Shown: positions 23,268-37,001, numbered from the stretch's first letter. The stretch: 64,000 bases of DNA from Leptobrachium leishanense (GCA_009667805.1 CM019063.1:352680942-352744941), one strand, 5' to 3'. Notes: generated by a model from the sequence alone, not told the origin. Numbers and translations: made by a program.

Positions 23268-25015
23268 TATCAACTATTGAATTGATCTTAAATTAAAATA
23301 CTTACAATACAAGTAATGCAGTCAGCAAACAACTTTATGAAACAATTTAATTTAATTTCAGTTTCACAAGCACCTGTACCTGTTAAATTGACTCAAATAC
23401 TAAATCTGTGAGACAGCTTAATTTAACCCTAGCTTGTCTTTTAGCAGCAAAATTTGATTAATTGGTCTTTTATTTAGTGATCCAAAATTCTAATTAATAT
23501 CAACTATCGAATTGATCTTAACTTACAATACAAGTAGTAGTCGGCAAAGGACTTTATGAAACTAATTAATTTTGTTTCACTTTTTAATCTGACTCCAATA
23601 CTAAATCTGTGACACAGCTTAATTTAAACCTAGCTTTTCTTTTAACGGCACAATTTGATTAATTGGGGTTTTATTTAGTGATCCAAAATTCGAATTGATA
23701 TCCACTATCGAATTGGTATATGAAATTTCGAATCGATCCAAAACTAAATTAGTTCCAAAATTCCAAAAACAAAATTATGTAAAAACAAATTATTCAGCCA
23801 TGCACATTCCTAGTTTTAAAGTTTAAACGGTTTCAAAATTTTGTCCTGAGATTAGAAATACCCAATTTTTACAGGTTTTTGCTTTTTAACCCCTTCACTG
23901 CTGAGCCATTTCACCTCTGTGCGATGAGCTCATTTTGACTCTTGTAGGCTCATGTTTAAATGCCAGTTTAAGTACTATTAACCCCCACCCCGACAATTTT
24001 TTTAACTCCTTCCCTGCAGAGGACGTGTGGGCAATGTCCTCATTGACCCTCGTTGTATGCGAAGGACATTCCCCACACGTCTTCCACTCGGCGGGGGGGG
24101 GGGGGGCAGAAAGATACTCAACTCTCTCATCCTGGTCCCGTGGGGTTCTGACTTCCTTGAAGTCAGACGCCACTTTTATAGACCGTCCCGCTGTCATGAC
24201 GTCATCGCGTTGGACGCGATGACTCCATTTCCAGGCCCCCCCCTGTAAAAGCCGGGGGGGATCCGTTTGGTCTACAAACAAAAGCCACGCACCGCTTTAA
24301 AGGGCAGTGTCTGCCCTTCAAAGCAGTTTAACCCCTTAAATGCCGGAATGCGATCTGGCACCAGATCGTGGCCTAGATGGCGGCTCCACCTCCGGGTCCC
24401 CCCTCGGCAACAGACGTTATCGCACATGGTGTGATGATGTCACTTAGCCGGGGAACCCCTAGCTGCCTGGGGATTTCCCAAGGAAATCCCCTGGTGGAGA
24501 TAGGGGGTTCATTTGAACCCCTCATCTCCCAAACGGTGGCAGCTAGGGGGGTCATGTTTGGTATCATTCGAAAAGACTGAGCATGGCCTTTCGAATGATA
24601 CCAAACATGACCATGTTTGAAGTAAAGGAGAAAAAAAGTGTGTTTTTTTTCGTGTTTTTTTATTAATGCAGCAATATTGTTCATGTTTCAATTATAATGT
24701 GAACAATGATGCTGCACTAATGATTTTTTTTCTATGGGGTGCGTTTGCTAAAAATCACGTAATCCCCCCCCCCCCCAAAATCTAACGGTCCCAATTTCTA
24801 ATTTTTTTTAACAAGCGCACCCCATATGTGAAAAAAAACACTTTACACGCTGTAGATGATTGAAAATTCAAATTTTATTGCATTTTTTTGTTATAATACA
24901 CAGGCAGGATGATGTATACATATAAAAATTATATATTATTAATCTGCCGGAAAGAACGATATATATAGTATGTCAGGGTCATATAATAAAACGTGGCTTC
25001 AAATCGCGTTTAAAC

Positions 25016-26918
25016 CAGGGGTGGACTGACAACTAATGGGCCCCCAGCCTATAAATCCTCATGGGTCCCCCCCCCCTTGTGCTGCACCCACATGAGGCCA
25101 TACCCATACAAACCCCACCCCCTACAACGCAACACCCACATGCACCTTGTTGTGCTAAAGAATTTAATTCTTAACTCTTTAAAATAATCTTTTTGAAAAT
25201 TGTGTGAAGAAAAATCCCATTTGGACCCAGCAGCGAATTGGGGAATCCATTGTGCCCCCTTCAGACTTACAGATGGCTACCGCTCTGCTGCAGCAGCCAT
25301 CACCCACTCATTGCAACTAAGGCGGCGCCGCGCCGCGGCACAGAATGTCCCTGTGGCAAATGTGGGAAACTGCCAATCACTTTAAAAGGTACTGTACATT
25401 ACTGACACACTGCACATTACAGAGCTCCACAGCAATAAAACTCGCACTCATACCCACTGCACATTACTGTATCACAGAGCTCCACAGCAAGAAAACGCCT
25501 AGTAATGTGCGTTGTGTATGAGCATATCACAGCGCACATTACTGAGTTTTATTGCTATGGGGCTCTGTGTATGAGGGTATCACAGAGCTCCATAGCAATA
25601 AAACTCACAGTAATGTGCCCTCTCTGAGCATATCACCAGAGCTCCACAGCAATAAACCTCATACACAGCGCACATTACTGGGAGTTTTTTATTGTTGTGA
25701 TACAGGATGAGGAGTCTGCAGTATGCTGAAAGCATCTGAAGACCATCTCCTCAAAGTTTTAAATTAGTTACAATTGCTAAAACTAGCTAAAACAATTTTA
25801 CTAAACTAGATTTATTAAGGTGAGAGTTATAAAACCACGCAAGGGACCCTTAAAAATATGCATTAACGTGCTCTCCGTGAACCACTTCGAAAAAATGAAA
25901 AATACCTCAATTGGCGTCATCTCTAAAGCTTTAAGTGTAAGTGTTAAGTGTTCCTCTCTAGAGCAACACTGACAGGGTAATAAAGAAATGCTATAGAGAC
26001 AGGCTTAGGTTAGGAGGGAGGAATTGAAGGCTAGACAAAGATAAATATTTAAACCAGAAAATAAACTAGATCCAGACAATTTGCTCCCTCTCGTTTGTTT
26101 GTAGGGCCCCGGACAGACCCATCTATCAGCAAGTTTAACCCTCCTCTGTACCCAGTGAGGAAATTATGACATCCATCCCATGCCTGATTCTCATCCAGGC
26201 TATTGCTGGTGATTGACCGGATTGTCCTGTGATAAATTCACACTGCTCTTTGGATATTCCGTACTTACTCATGGCCATTAAGCCCCTCTCCAGCTCTCAT
26301 CCTGACTTCTTCCCCACAGCTGGATCTCATCTTATCTTTGGAGTGTCACGCTCAAGCGACTCTTGTGTTGCTGGAGTCCATGGAGGGGGGGGGGGGGGTC
26401 CGGCTCACCGCGTTCACAAAGCATATAGGCTCTGGCAGACGCTGCCATGTAATTTGCTGATAACTCTCTGCAGGAGAGCGGTCGAGGGGTGAGTCGTTAC
26501 AATAATCACCAGGAGCAGAGGATGAGTTAATTGGCAATAGATACGCTCCATGTGTCCTCTCTGGCGGCACTATGGCAATCTAGCTCTCTTCAGCAACGGC
26601 GGCCCTTGTGCGGTGTGTTGATGCGTGGGCACAGGAAGATGACGCTGGAAAGGGGGAGGAGCCAGACGTGGAAGCCCGGGACTGCATCAGCGTGCGGTAA
26701 TTGCGGAATGGAATCTGCTGTGTGCTGCAGTCTGAGGTTGCGGAGGCAAATTAGGCACCACAAGGCCTCTACAGTGCGATCCCTTAGGTGGCCACCTAGT
26801 AAGAGAGCTGTCACTGCCTCCGGATGCTGGAGCTGAGCGGGGCCCACTGAGCCAGCCAAAACCGTGCCCCTACAACCCTCGGGCAGTGCCCAAGAGCCCG
26901 ATGGATCAGCCGGCCCTG
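25016..26918. mobile_element. hAT-type element with perfect 8-bp target duplication
   Basis: 1903 bp starting CAGGGGTGGACTGAC and ending GATCAGCCGGCCCTG. The flanks are identical: GTTTAAAC at 25008-25015 and 26919-26926. An uninterrupted version of the target (GCGTTTAAACATGATC) is at 46089-46104. The interior has AT-rich spacers, a dispersed short repeat at 25390-25695 and no transposase frame. Confidence 0.9.
25390..25695. repeat. Local repeat of GAGCTCCACAGCAATAAAACTC in both orientations
   Basis: The word AGAGCTCCACAGCAATAAAA and its partner CACATTACTG recur about six times, some inverted. Related words reappear at 55055-55130 in the other large hAT element. Confidence 0.7.
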
Positions 26919-26989
26919 GTTTAAACATGATGAGCAAAAGCGGTAAAAATGAGCTCCGCACACAGCGGTGAAATGGCTTATTTCTTTTT

Positions 26990-27486
26990 ACACCAAACCT
27001 AGTCAGGTTTGGTACCATTGGAAAGGCCATGATCAAGCCTTTCCAACATGACCCACTAGCTGCCACGAATCCCCCTAGCTTCACTTTGCAGCTAGGGGGT
27101 TAACTGGCCCACTGACATCATCGCACATATGGTGATGATGTCAGTGGGTGGAGGGTGACCAGGAGGCTTGGCTGACATCCAAGAGGTCAGCCACTTCCGG
27201 GTTTGAATTCTCGGTGCCGAATCGTGGAGACTCTCTCCCCTTTCCAGCTGTACTTTTCCTTTTTTTTTCTATTTGGAACAATGTGGGAGGGAGAGGGCTC
27301 CAAAGGAGCTCCCCTTTCCTAATTTCAACTTCAACCGGGGGGGTTGCCTGGCGATGACGTCATCACGCATGTCGATGACTTCATCACGTATGCCAGGCCC
27401 CCTGACTAGGTGGGGCAGACTTCCAGAACGCCGAGGGAGCCTGGACAGAGAGTTGAGTTGAAGGAGGGAGGTTAGGAGACCATGAC
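26990..27486. mobile_element. Fragments of TTAA-type hairpin elements
   Basis: Hairpins around AGGTTTGGTACCATTGG, CTAGCTGCCAC...GCAGCTAGGGGGTTAAC and GACATCATCGCACATATGG are the same modules as in the complete copies. The ends are not clear. Confidence 0.55.
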
Positions 27487-28952
27487 GTACATAGTACATC
27501 TGCAGTCGGGGGATTTCCCTGAGAAATAAGTTTGTTTAGCGATGGATAGAGCGAGACTGTAGGAACGGAGCATGAATTTGTAGTGCAGGAAGTCAGCCGA
27601 AGTGTGAGACTTCCTCCAGCCATGTTCAGTTGCCCTGGAACATCAGCGAAGATCTCTTGTGTATTTAGTGTGCCATGGTTGGTTAGGCCTGCGTGTGGGA
27701 TGGAGAGAGGTAGGCGCGAGTTCGTTAAGTGATGTGGAGATAGTGTAGTTGTAGATATCGTGGCTTTGTTAGTGCAGTTAGATATTGATATCGGAAGGAG
27801 AAGAGGATGGATAACGGTGAAGAGTAGCTTAGGATTCAGGGCACGAAGGTGCCTTCTAAGTAGAAGAGGAGTGGGGGTAGAAGCAGGAGTCGAGGTTGGC
27901 AATAGAAGGTTACAGGATTGGAGGTGGTGATCGGAAAGGGGGAGAGGTGTGTTTGAAAAGTTAGAATCAAGTAGAGGTGCTTGCCTTTGTCTGCAGGGTG
28001 GAGATGTGATGGAGGTTGCTGAAGGGAAAGAAAAATCACATGGGATCAAAACGGGGTTAGAGTGTCCTAAAATCCTCAGTAAAACCGGGAGATAAGAATA
28101 TATGGTTTGTGCGAGAACAAAAGCTGGAAATGGGGAGAGAAATAGCTTGGCAACAATTGGAAAGAATACAAAGTAGCAAATGTGTCTACCAGCACTGAAA
28201 TTGCATACATATGGAGAGATATATGCATGCTGACAAATCCTAGTTCAAGCATAGTAAACATTTAACAGCCTAGGAGGCAAAATATGGGCGATAGTCCAGT
28301 CTGAGTCACCTTGCTGAGTAAAGGATGGATCAATGGAGGCCTGTGGTGTTCAGAGCCAGGAGAAATGAGAGAGGTGCTTGCCTGTGGCTGCAGGGTGGAG
28401 ATGTGAGTCTGTAGATCTAGTGGCCACCAGAATTATGCATGGTGTTGTAGTTTAATCCATGGGCTACATGTAATAGGGCTGGATCTACATCTCAGGAGTC
28501 TGTAGGCACAGAAATGTGAAGCCATTGCCAAAATGACATTTTGTAAAGAATGTTTTTTTTTTGGGGGGGGGTGAGATGGGCAAATAATATATATTTTTTT
28601 TAAATAAAAAAAGTTTCTCTCTGCTCATAGCTAAAGAAGGGGCAGAATATGTTGCCTTAAAATGAAGCAAAAATGAGCAGAATATTTAGGGCTTGGCGTA
28701 AAACAAGCACAAAAAAAAAATTAAGGATAGGGTTAGGTTACGAAGCCTAACCCAAGCTATGGAAAATTATGCACATTGTGCACTATGGATCTTAAGCGCA
28801 GATCCTATCAATCGATCGTGTAAGCACTTTTCGTAGAGCTATCAAGATCCTTTTGGAAATGTTTTGCTAAACTTGTTTAATTTCCTTATCTTTATATGTA
28901 TGAGTGACTATAGACTTTAGCAGATTTGACTGTTCTGTTTCTTTATTTGTAG
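27487..28952. other. Intronic sequence with an unassigned repeat remnant
   Basis: The minus strand has a 221-codon open stretch (27384-28049) rich in Ser, Thr, Pro and Leu. A motif (GAGGTGCTTGCCTNTGNCTGCAGGGTGG) occurs twice, near 27976 and 28370. It may be an old LINE 5' region. I do not recognise a domain. Confidence 0.3.
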
Positions 28953-29008
28953 CTGGAGCGTGGAGACTTCCTCTCAGAAGAATGGAGAGAAAGGATAGCA
29001 AACACGAG
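28953..29008 (+). CDS. DOT1L: DOT1L exon (residues about 218-236, GDF motif)
   Basis: 56 nt after TTTATTTGTAG and before GTATGT. It encodes LERGDFLSEEWRERIANT and the first two bases of the next Ser codon. The Gly-Asp-Phe triplet equals human Asp222-Phe223, where the backbone and ring hold the adenine of SAM. No substitution from the human sequence that I can recall. Ends in phase 2. Confidence 0.97.
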
Positions 29009-30445
29009 GTATGTGCCGGGTTAAAGGGGAATTGCTTGCTGCTCTTCATTGATTACAGCAATTTTGGAAAACCCTTCATGTGTTTGTCTCATGGGGGTGA
29101 ACCTTTTATGGCATTTTTATACCATATAGACATAGTTTTCAGAGCTGCAGCTACACAGAACCTCCTAGAGGAAGCAAGGAATAGGTTCTCTGCATGAACA
29201 ATCATTTTGAAGCAGCAGCTAACTAAAACAGAAGCTTGTTAATCCTCTTTTGACAACCAATACCTTTCTTGTAGCTGTGATGTTGACATGTTTCAGACAA
29301 AAGCAGTTAAAGGAAATTATTCTAAAAGGGGATGAGGGGGTTTAAATGGACCCTTATTCTTCTCCGTAGATACTCAGTCTGTCCCAAATAAACTGGTTTT
29401 CTTTAGACCATTTGCCTTCTTTCAGGGGCTGGAGAGGGGGATTGGATGTTTCCCAGGTGGGCTTGACATATCTGGACTGTTTATCTTCTTTTTTTTTATT
29501 TTTTATTATTCTTTCAATGGAGCGTAAGTTCTGTCCTCAGGCTAACCAGCCCTTTTAGCCCATATAAACGGAGTAACCATGTATAAGGCTATTCTAAGGC
29601 CAGTTCCCTGTGGCATGCCACAATTCACTGATCTGAAAAGAGTCCCTATTTTGCCCTGATTTTTACAGGGTCAAAACGGGGTCCATGCATCCTTGGCCCC
29701 TTCACTACCAAGCAATGTTTGTAAAAAAAAAAAAAAAATTATCAGAACATTTATTTGAATTCCATGTTGACAATTAAATATCGGGTAAAACATTTTGCAC
29801 AGAAATTGTTATTCTGAGTTCTATAGTTACAAAAAGTTAATTTGCACATTTTTTATCTATTTAACTTTACAGAAAAATTGTTAATGCAAGATTCTGAGCT
29901 CTAGATGGTGTCCTTTTATATAACACAATTTCAAATGGGGTCTGCATTATTATCATACAGGCAGAAAATACACTTGTGTTAGATACAGTAACTGATAAAA
30001 ATAATAAAAATGATCAGTCGCTTTTGGGGATTTGTAGTGTTCATAATGAGGATATTAGCAATGCTTCCAAAAAATACCAATAGAATATAAAAATATCTGA
30101 CATACTGTAATTTACACATACAGGCATTAACACATATCTGAATTGTATAGGGGATTTTCACTCCTTATACACCCCCATCCTATCCCTGTACAGCAATGAG
30201 TGACACCCACAGCTCTATTTGTATTCTGCCAAATCCCTAGCTGCCGTAATGCTGCAGTAATCTCTTTGAACTTTTTGTTACAGTGAGGACTGGGGCTTCT
30301 GTTTACAGATGGTTTTAGGTCTCCCCAGGGTGCTTGGAGATCATATTCTATAAATCAATTTTGTGTGTGAAGGGGTTAAGGCTAACATTCAAAGTCCTTG
30401 TTCAAGGAAGGTCTTGTTTCCATGTCTCATTTGCTCATTACCCCA
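29009..30445. other. Intronic sequence without recognised features
   Basis: AT-rich, with poly-T and poly-A runs (29493-29510, 29719-29736). No coding or repeat signature recognised. Confidence 0.5.
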
Positions 30446-30804
30446 TGCTGACGCACATAGTACATCCAATCGGGAAGTTCCCTTTAACGACCGCATACGT
30501 ACATAATGCATCATGGTCTTCTAACCTCCCTCCCTCGCTATACTCACCTCTCTTGCTTGGCTCCCACGGCGGATTCAGGGGACCCGGCAGGCACGATGAT
30601 GTCATCACTGTACGTGATGATGTCATCACCAGACACCCCAGATTTGTTGTAAAAAAAATAATTTTTTTAATTTTTTCTTTTTTTAAAAAAACTTTTTTTT
30701 TATTCTCTAAAAATAGGGCTTAAGCTGGCATTTAAACATGATGAGCATAAAACGGTCAAAATGAGCTCCACGCACAGTGGTGAAATGGCCCAGCAGTGAA
30801 GGGG
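30446..30804. mobile_element. Partial TTAA-type element, right end
   Basis: It ends CCCAGCAGTGAAGGGG with TTAA at 30805-30808. It includes the hairpin CGATGATGTCATCACTGTACGTGATG-like block (two mirrored GATGATGTCATCAC words, 30595-30630). The left part resembles the inverted 27420-27515 segment. Confidence 0.6.
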
Positions 30805-30808
30805 TTAA

Positions 30809-31146
30809 AAAGCAAAAACATGTAAAAATTGGGTATTTCTAATCTCAGGACAAAATTTAGAAACTATTTAGCAGAGGTCTTTTTTGGCGGTTGTAGATTT
30901 TGGGAATTAAAATCCATTTTTTTTCCCCCCCCATCACATTTCATAATTGTTTTTATAGTAAATTATACGATATGATGGAAATAATGGTATCTTTAGAAAG
31001 TCCATTTAGTGGCGGGAAACCGGTATGTATTGTGTGTGGGTTGCATAAACGAGTAAAAGGAAAATTTGACCTAAACACAAAGAGCGCAGAAACGAAAAAC
31101 AGCATTTTGTACAGACTTTTGTGAAACCACCCTTTTATTGAGGGGT
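30809..31146. mobile_element. Segment X of the composite TTAA element (uninterrupted copy)
   Basis: It runs from AAGCAAAAACATGTAAAAATT to ATTGAGGGG, followed by TTAA (31146-31149). The same segment next to the same GGGGTTAA junction occurs at 21362-23885 (inverted, split) and 42161-44515 (split). X therefore seems a standard part of a larger element with an internal TTAA. Confidence 0.55.
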
Positions 31147-31698
31147 TAATGGACCCAGTTTGGTAATAGACATGTGCACAATGGTGAGCAGATGGACCAG
31201 AAGAAGAGTTTTTCCTCTTTCCTGTCACTCAATATTTGAATAATTTAAGATCTGTAAAAGGAGTCCTCGCGCAAACATACTGATCCAAAGTTTCTTTCTT
31301 TTTTCTTCCCTCTCATTGTCCTAAAATATACAAAACAGAACGTACATTGCGTAGTATGTCTGATAATAAAGACACATAGGGAAGAGCCAATGGAAGCCGA
31401 CTCTAATCTGTAACAGCGTATGGGGTGTGATGATAGCTAGCATTTGAATAATTTACCATTTTTTTCCTATTTTTATACTTGTGAAAATTCAACATATAAA
31501 TAGAATTTCAACAACTATTACTGAAGGCAAAGTATACATATACATGCCCTCAACTGACAGCTTTAACAACTACTATAAACCTATATAATTTTCGAAGGAG
31601 TAAATGTCGCTTTAACACCTATCGTTTACTTTCAATGGTGTTTGAATTTCTTGGGGCGTTTTGGAAGACTGATGTTGATTGTTGGATATGGGTTGTGA

Positions 31699-31875
<177 letters not shown>

Positions 31876-31880
31876 TAGGT

Positions 31881-32036
31881 CAGTGGTTCCCAACCCTGTC
31901 CTCAAGTACTTCTAACAGGCTAGGTTTGACAGATATCTGAAGCACAGCACAGGTGATATGATTTGCTGCTCAGTGATTGCAGTGTTCAATCTACATTTCC
32001 CCAAGGTAATCCTTATAATCTGGCCTGTTAGGGGTA
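31881..32036. mobile_element. hAT-type MITE fragment
   Basis: It starts CAGTGGTTCCCAACCCTGTC and runs to CTGGCCTGTTAGGGGTAC. This end sequence is common to vertebrate hAT MITEs. The right end is missing. Confidence 0.6.
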
Positions 32037-33024
32037 CATTAGGACTGTTTTAGGGTGATGAAACTGATTTTGGGGACACTTGATTACCATTTTTTGGCCC
32101 TAAGAAACTAGGCACATCCACCTAAACATAATCATTAGGTCGATTCATCTCAGGTGGATTTTACATGATCATATAGCAATATGTTTCAGTAGGTAATGGA
32201 TAATTACAGATAAATTGCCCTGTGTGTCCATTCATTAGTATTCAGGGCGTTGTATACACTTTCTTAGATGATAGAATTCTTGCACGCCATCATATTCTAG
32301 AGGCTAGAGTCCAAGCCATGTGTAAACAACCAGAATTCTGGTAAAACTATCTTAGTTTTTACCAGCTCTGGGACATTTATCAGTATCCTAGTTGACACCT
32401 GAACTGGAATCTAGCCCTAGATTACATGTTTTACCACAGGCTATCAACCAGTAACCACCTCCGTTTTTGTGACCTACAAATGCGATCTTCCTTTGTCAAC
32501 CTTTGTAGTTGAAAAATGTAACTGGTTTCTTTACAACTCAAAACCACCACTGACTATTTAAGCAATAAAATGTAAATTGATCATTTGCAACCAATAGGCA
32601 TAACACAGTTGAATTGAGTGAGGGATTATAAATGTGGCTACAACCATAGTCTTATGAAGTTGATGGCATATTGCAAGTCGGTCAGGAAAAACTGGTAGAT
32701 TGTATAGCAAAGGGCGATGAGGGAAATGTGGTCACAAGTACAGTAACCATTAGACACATATAGTTACCTTCTGCAGAGTTGCATTCTTTGTTCATATTGA
32801 ACTTTTTGAGACTGGAATTGGATGAAGCGATTCTTAAGTTACTTGTATTACAGGCCAATACACAAAGGCTCATATTCTGGTTTAAGATCTATAAAACACA
32901 GATCCCATAGCAATGGAAAAAAAAATATTTTGTGCCATCTTTCCTCCTATTTTCCTGAATTTGTCTATTTTAATCTGAATGCGAGTCAGAATACCTTGGA
33001 TATACAAAGTTCGTAACATGGTTT
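32037..33024. other. Intronic sequence without recognised features
   Basis: AT-rich. Nothing recognised. Confidence 0.5.
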
Positions 33025-33032
33025 GTGTAAAC

Positions 33033-33167
33033 CAGTGATCTCAAACTCTGGCACGCATATGTTTCTGAACCAAAATTCCCATGATTCTCTGGCCATCTAG
33101 TGCATTGAAAGAATTCTGGGGAATTCTAGGAAATCAACATATGGGGTGTCAAAGTTTGAGATACCTG
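33033..33167. mobile_element. Short hAT MITE
   Basis: 135 bp: CAGTGATCTCAAACTCTGGC...GTCAAAGTTTGAGATACCTG. The flanks GTGTAAAC and GTTTAAAC match at 7 of 8 positions. Confidence 0.75.
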
Positions 33168-34130
33168 GTTTAAACAATTGGTAACTTTAAGTCATTAGAT
33201 TCTATGGTTCTGTATGATTTGATCTCTGCCAGTGTTTGGCATTCTAGCACACATCTGTTTAGCCCAAATACGATCCTGTACATTTGAATGATTGTGGGGG
33301 GGAAAAAATCACTAGTTCCAAATTTCTTGGCTAAATTCCTACGTTAAAGCCCTATGTTGCTAATTATGCATAATGTTACTACTTTGCCGATGTTGCAAAC
33401 CCTGGTGAAAAATGGCATTAAAGGACCGACCACAAATGCTGGCATTTCAAAAAGGTGAACCCGAACATCAGCAGAAGAAACTCCACAGTGAATCTTCTCC
33501 GGCTGTTGTTTGGATTTCCCTTTTGTGAAATGCTTGCTTTTATCGCCATTGCTACAATGGCAATTTTCATCTGTCGTTGCAATATTGTGATATCAGCAAA
33601 TGCTGGTGCTGTTTGCATAACCTTTTAAGTGTTCTGTGTGTTGGCTGCTGAATGATGGTACAATATAGATTTTCATGGCTGCAGTTTTCAACTCGCTTTC
33701 CATATTAGCTTTCTGTATAAGATTCACAGTGTTGAGTTTCTAAATGCTTTTAATGTGCATGAAATTAATTAGCTTGGTGACCCTTTTTCCAATTTTTCGT
33801 GATTCCTTTTCATTATGTGAAGCAAATCCGTGCTATTCACCTTGTTCAGACATTTTCAGTGATAAAAGGGACTCCATTGAACTCGGACGTGGTCAATTAT
33901 CACAAATCTATATAATGTTCTTATAATGGAGTAAGATTTGGGTCCCATGCGAGAGTTTAAGAACCTTAGAATTATACATTGTACATATATCCTGTGTTAC
34001 AATTGATATTTGGCAGTGTGGCATTTGCGAAGGCCATAAGTAAAACCATATGTGAGATTTGTGTTACATTGTACCCATTTATACATTCATCACCCCGCCA
34101 ACACCCCCACCCCCCCCCCCAAAAAAAACC

Positions 34131-34432
<302 letters not shown>

Positions 34433-34926
34433 TAATCCTATGTTTGGAAACATTGTTATGTTGTCATTGACAAAAATATTTTTGATACTTTAATTTGTAA
34501 GCTCCAGTTGAGTTTAATTTTCCTAAGTATTTGAAACAAAAAATTATTTAAGGAATTGTTGCTGCCACCACCATCCACTTTTAGATGAGCTCCCAGACCT
34601 GCCCTGCAAGCTTTAAGGGATATGAAACAGGAATATGAAGATTTAGGCTGACCTGATTCTTTACCAGTCGTCATGGAATGTTACACACCGTGCAGATCTT
34701 AGAATGATGGTTATATACGTATTGTAATAAGTGTCTAGTGATACCACCTTCCTACGTTATGTGTACCATGAAAATGCAGAGAAAACCGCAAATCTCTTGT
34801 ATGTTGGACACTGAACATAGCATCTCATGACATTACCTTTTTGGGGGATTGAATGTGTGCGGAGCAGGCGACTCGTGATTTTTGTGAATTACTCAAATGG
34901 GAGTCCAATGTGCAATGGATAATTTC

Positions 34927-36304
34927 TAGGGCTTAAACTAGCGATTTATAAAAGTAATCGATTAGTTGGCAGATTAATCGTAAATATAAACATAATTTAT
35001 TGTTTACTTAAAATAATTTCATGAATAAACTGGGGGGAGAGGGCTCGGGGGTGGGAGGCAAGGAATTTCGGCAATGGACCGGCCTGGGGATGGGAGGGTA
35101 AAAGTTTTGTGGAAGGGATGTGTGTCAGCTCCGTACCTGAAAGAGGGAAGGAGCAGGACTCCATCTTCACCGAATGGTAAAACACCGACCGACTGCTCCT
35201 CCACCCAGAGGCAGTACCCCAGGGTCCATATGATAATTCTGCCTCTGTTGTAAACGAAGTAGAAACAAACTGGTTGTGTCTAAGGACATAACGCTAGAAA
35301 TAGAGCATACTGTGTAAAGCGGCAGCACGTCGTCTTCATTCAGCTCTTCAGCTCTGGTGTAGTGTCTGACGTTATTAAATGAACACTGATGCCAAAAATT
35401 TACCTTCTCATTTCTTCCCATTAAATAATTGTCCAGACAGCATCTGGAATTTTTAAAAAATATTTTAGTTTAAAATACCCCCCCCCCCCCCCCCGAAGGC
35501 ACCAGGCTCCATCTACTCTTCTGATTCAGTGCTTCTACTTGAAGTCCAAGAGCTTCTTACGCAAATTGCGTAACTTAAGTAATTTTTGCATGCAAGGTAC
35601 AATGGCGTCTGCGAGCAGTAGGGTTACACCAATATCATTTTTCCATTGCCGATTATTGACCATCTTTTCAGGCCAGTAACCGATATCAGGTGCCGTTATT
35701 CTGTACATTGAAATTTTTGAAAAATAACCATTTCTACACAAATCTGGTGTCAAAATTGTAAACTGAGAAAAATAAAGTGCTTGCACAACTTCAATAGCTT
35801 TCCAGGACAGACAAATGGCAAAAAAACTAAACAAATCACCCAAAACATTGTAAAATGTTTAACAATATTTTGGGATGATAAAGAATAACTGCGCTCAGTG
35901 TGACGGGTAACTCCGTTACCATGCGTGATGTCAGTGGGCGAGGATAGGTCCTGCAGGCAGCTGACATCTTCGATGTCAGCTCTCTGTGGAGAAGTCCGCG
36001 ATGGTGCTAAACGTGCACCGAGCCACATAACTTCACCGATGGACTGCAGACATCCTCTGCAACTCAGCGAAGAAGCATCTGCCATGCCAGTAGGTGCTAC
36101 CAGTGAAACTGCAACGGGTGGAAAGGGGGTACTCTGCACAACCTGACCTCTTTTAATAAGCTAAAATGGTCAGTGTGTAGTGTGTCCCTTTAAAATGTAA
36201 CTCTTACTAAACTGTGTGTGCTGAAGGCAGACCAACTAATCAACTGTTTAATCATCTATGAAAATGGTTAACAATTCTCATCGATTTTAGTAGTTTCAGC
36301 CCTG
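34927..36304. mobile_element. hAT-type element (TAGGGCT end), copy 2
   Basis: It begins TAGGGCTTAAACTAGCG and ends GTAGTTTCAGCCCTG, the same ends as 62501-63358. It shares GTTTACTTAAAATAATTTCATG and the CCTGGGGATGGGAGG-type GC part. A TTAA-element-like hairpin (GCAGCTGACATCTTCGATGTCAGC, split here as words near 35957-35980) lies inside. No matching 8-bp flanks found. Confidence 0.65.
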
Positions 36305-36704
36305 GCTAAGTGGCTATTTAGGTTTACAAACAACCTAAAGCTTTCAGTGTACACAATACAAAACACCACAATAAAAACAGGGATATACCCACCGCAGGTT
36401 TAACCATTAGAATAGAGAACATGGGGAGAAAAATGAAATTTGGTGTTGGAGAGGGAAATAATTAGACCTAGATTAGCGTTGGGGAATAGCCCTTTTTTTT
36501 CTAATTACAAATTTGATGGTAAAAATTCTCTCCCTAAATATTAATAAATTCATAAACAGTTGTAATAGTAATCCATAATGGGGAGAGATAAGTAGTATAG
36601 TAGTTGGCAGGATGTATAAGTATGGTGTTGAACCAATGTATGCCACCATGGCAGGATGTATCAAGAGATTCTTTAAGTGGATGCCGGAGTGTGTTGAACT
36701 ATAA

Positions 36705-36998
36705 GGCTGGGTTCACACCGAAGCGTTTTACAGCGCATTCCTGCCGAACGGCGGTAAAACACCAAAACAAGGAAATCCCATGATTTCCTATGGGACCTGT
36801 TAACACTTGGGCGTTTTACAGCACGCAGGAACGCGCTGTAAAACGTCCTACGCCCAAAGTGCAGGAGCTTCTGTACCGCTGCAGTCTATGGCCGTGAATG
36901 CGCTGCAATGCGTGTTTGCGGGGTTTTTACGGTTGCGCAATACGCGCGGCAAAAACGCGCGTATTGCCGCACATAAACAAGCAGGTGTGAACCCAGAC
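36705..36998. mobile_element. PIF/Harbinger-type MITE, family 3
   Basis: 294 bp starting GGCTGGGTTCACACCGAAGC and ending GCAGGTGTGAACCCAGAC, flanked by TAA (36702-36704, 36999-37001). The interior includes mirrored GCGTTTTACAGC words. Confidence 0.85.
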
Positions 36999-37001
36999 TA
37001 A

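Larger units (their letters stand above)
21425..23812. mobile_element. hAT-like MITE split by a Tc1 insertion
   Basis: The ends TAGAGATGTGCATTCG and GCCATGCACATTCCTA are inverted repeats. The flanks GTTTTTAC and GTTTTAAA could be a decayed 8-bp duplication. The interior is AT-rich, with repeated words (ATCAACTATCGAATTGATC, AATTTGATTAATTGG). It is itself inserted in segment X of a TTAA element and is split at 21634 by the Tc1 copy. Confidence 0.65.
23890..26980. mobile_element. TTAA-type element(s), interrupted by a hAT
   Basis: TTAA at 23886-23889 starts CCCCTTCACTGCTGAGCC. A second TTAA-bounded start (CTCCTTCCCTGCAGAGGACG) is at 24008, matching the start of the 45190 element. Hairpin blocks follow (24300-24610), then the AT-rich part, up to GTTTAAAC at 25008-25015 where a hAT inserted. 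The element resumes at 26927 (ATGATGAGCAAAAGCGG) and loses its standard end near 26975. Confidence 0.7.

Noticed and set aside
26590..27084. 164-codon minus-strand frame
   Set aside because: It spans the hAT right end and the TTAA element, so it joins unrelated repeats.
27384..28049. 221-codon minus-strand frame rich in Ser, Thr, Pro, Leu
   Set aside because: Low complexity, no domain and no splice context. Kept only as a note in the unassigned stretch.
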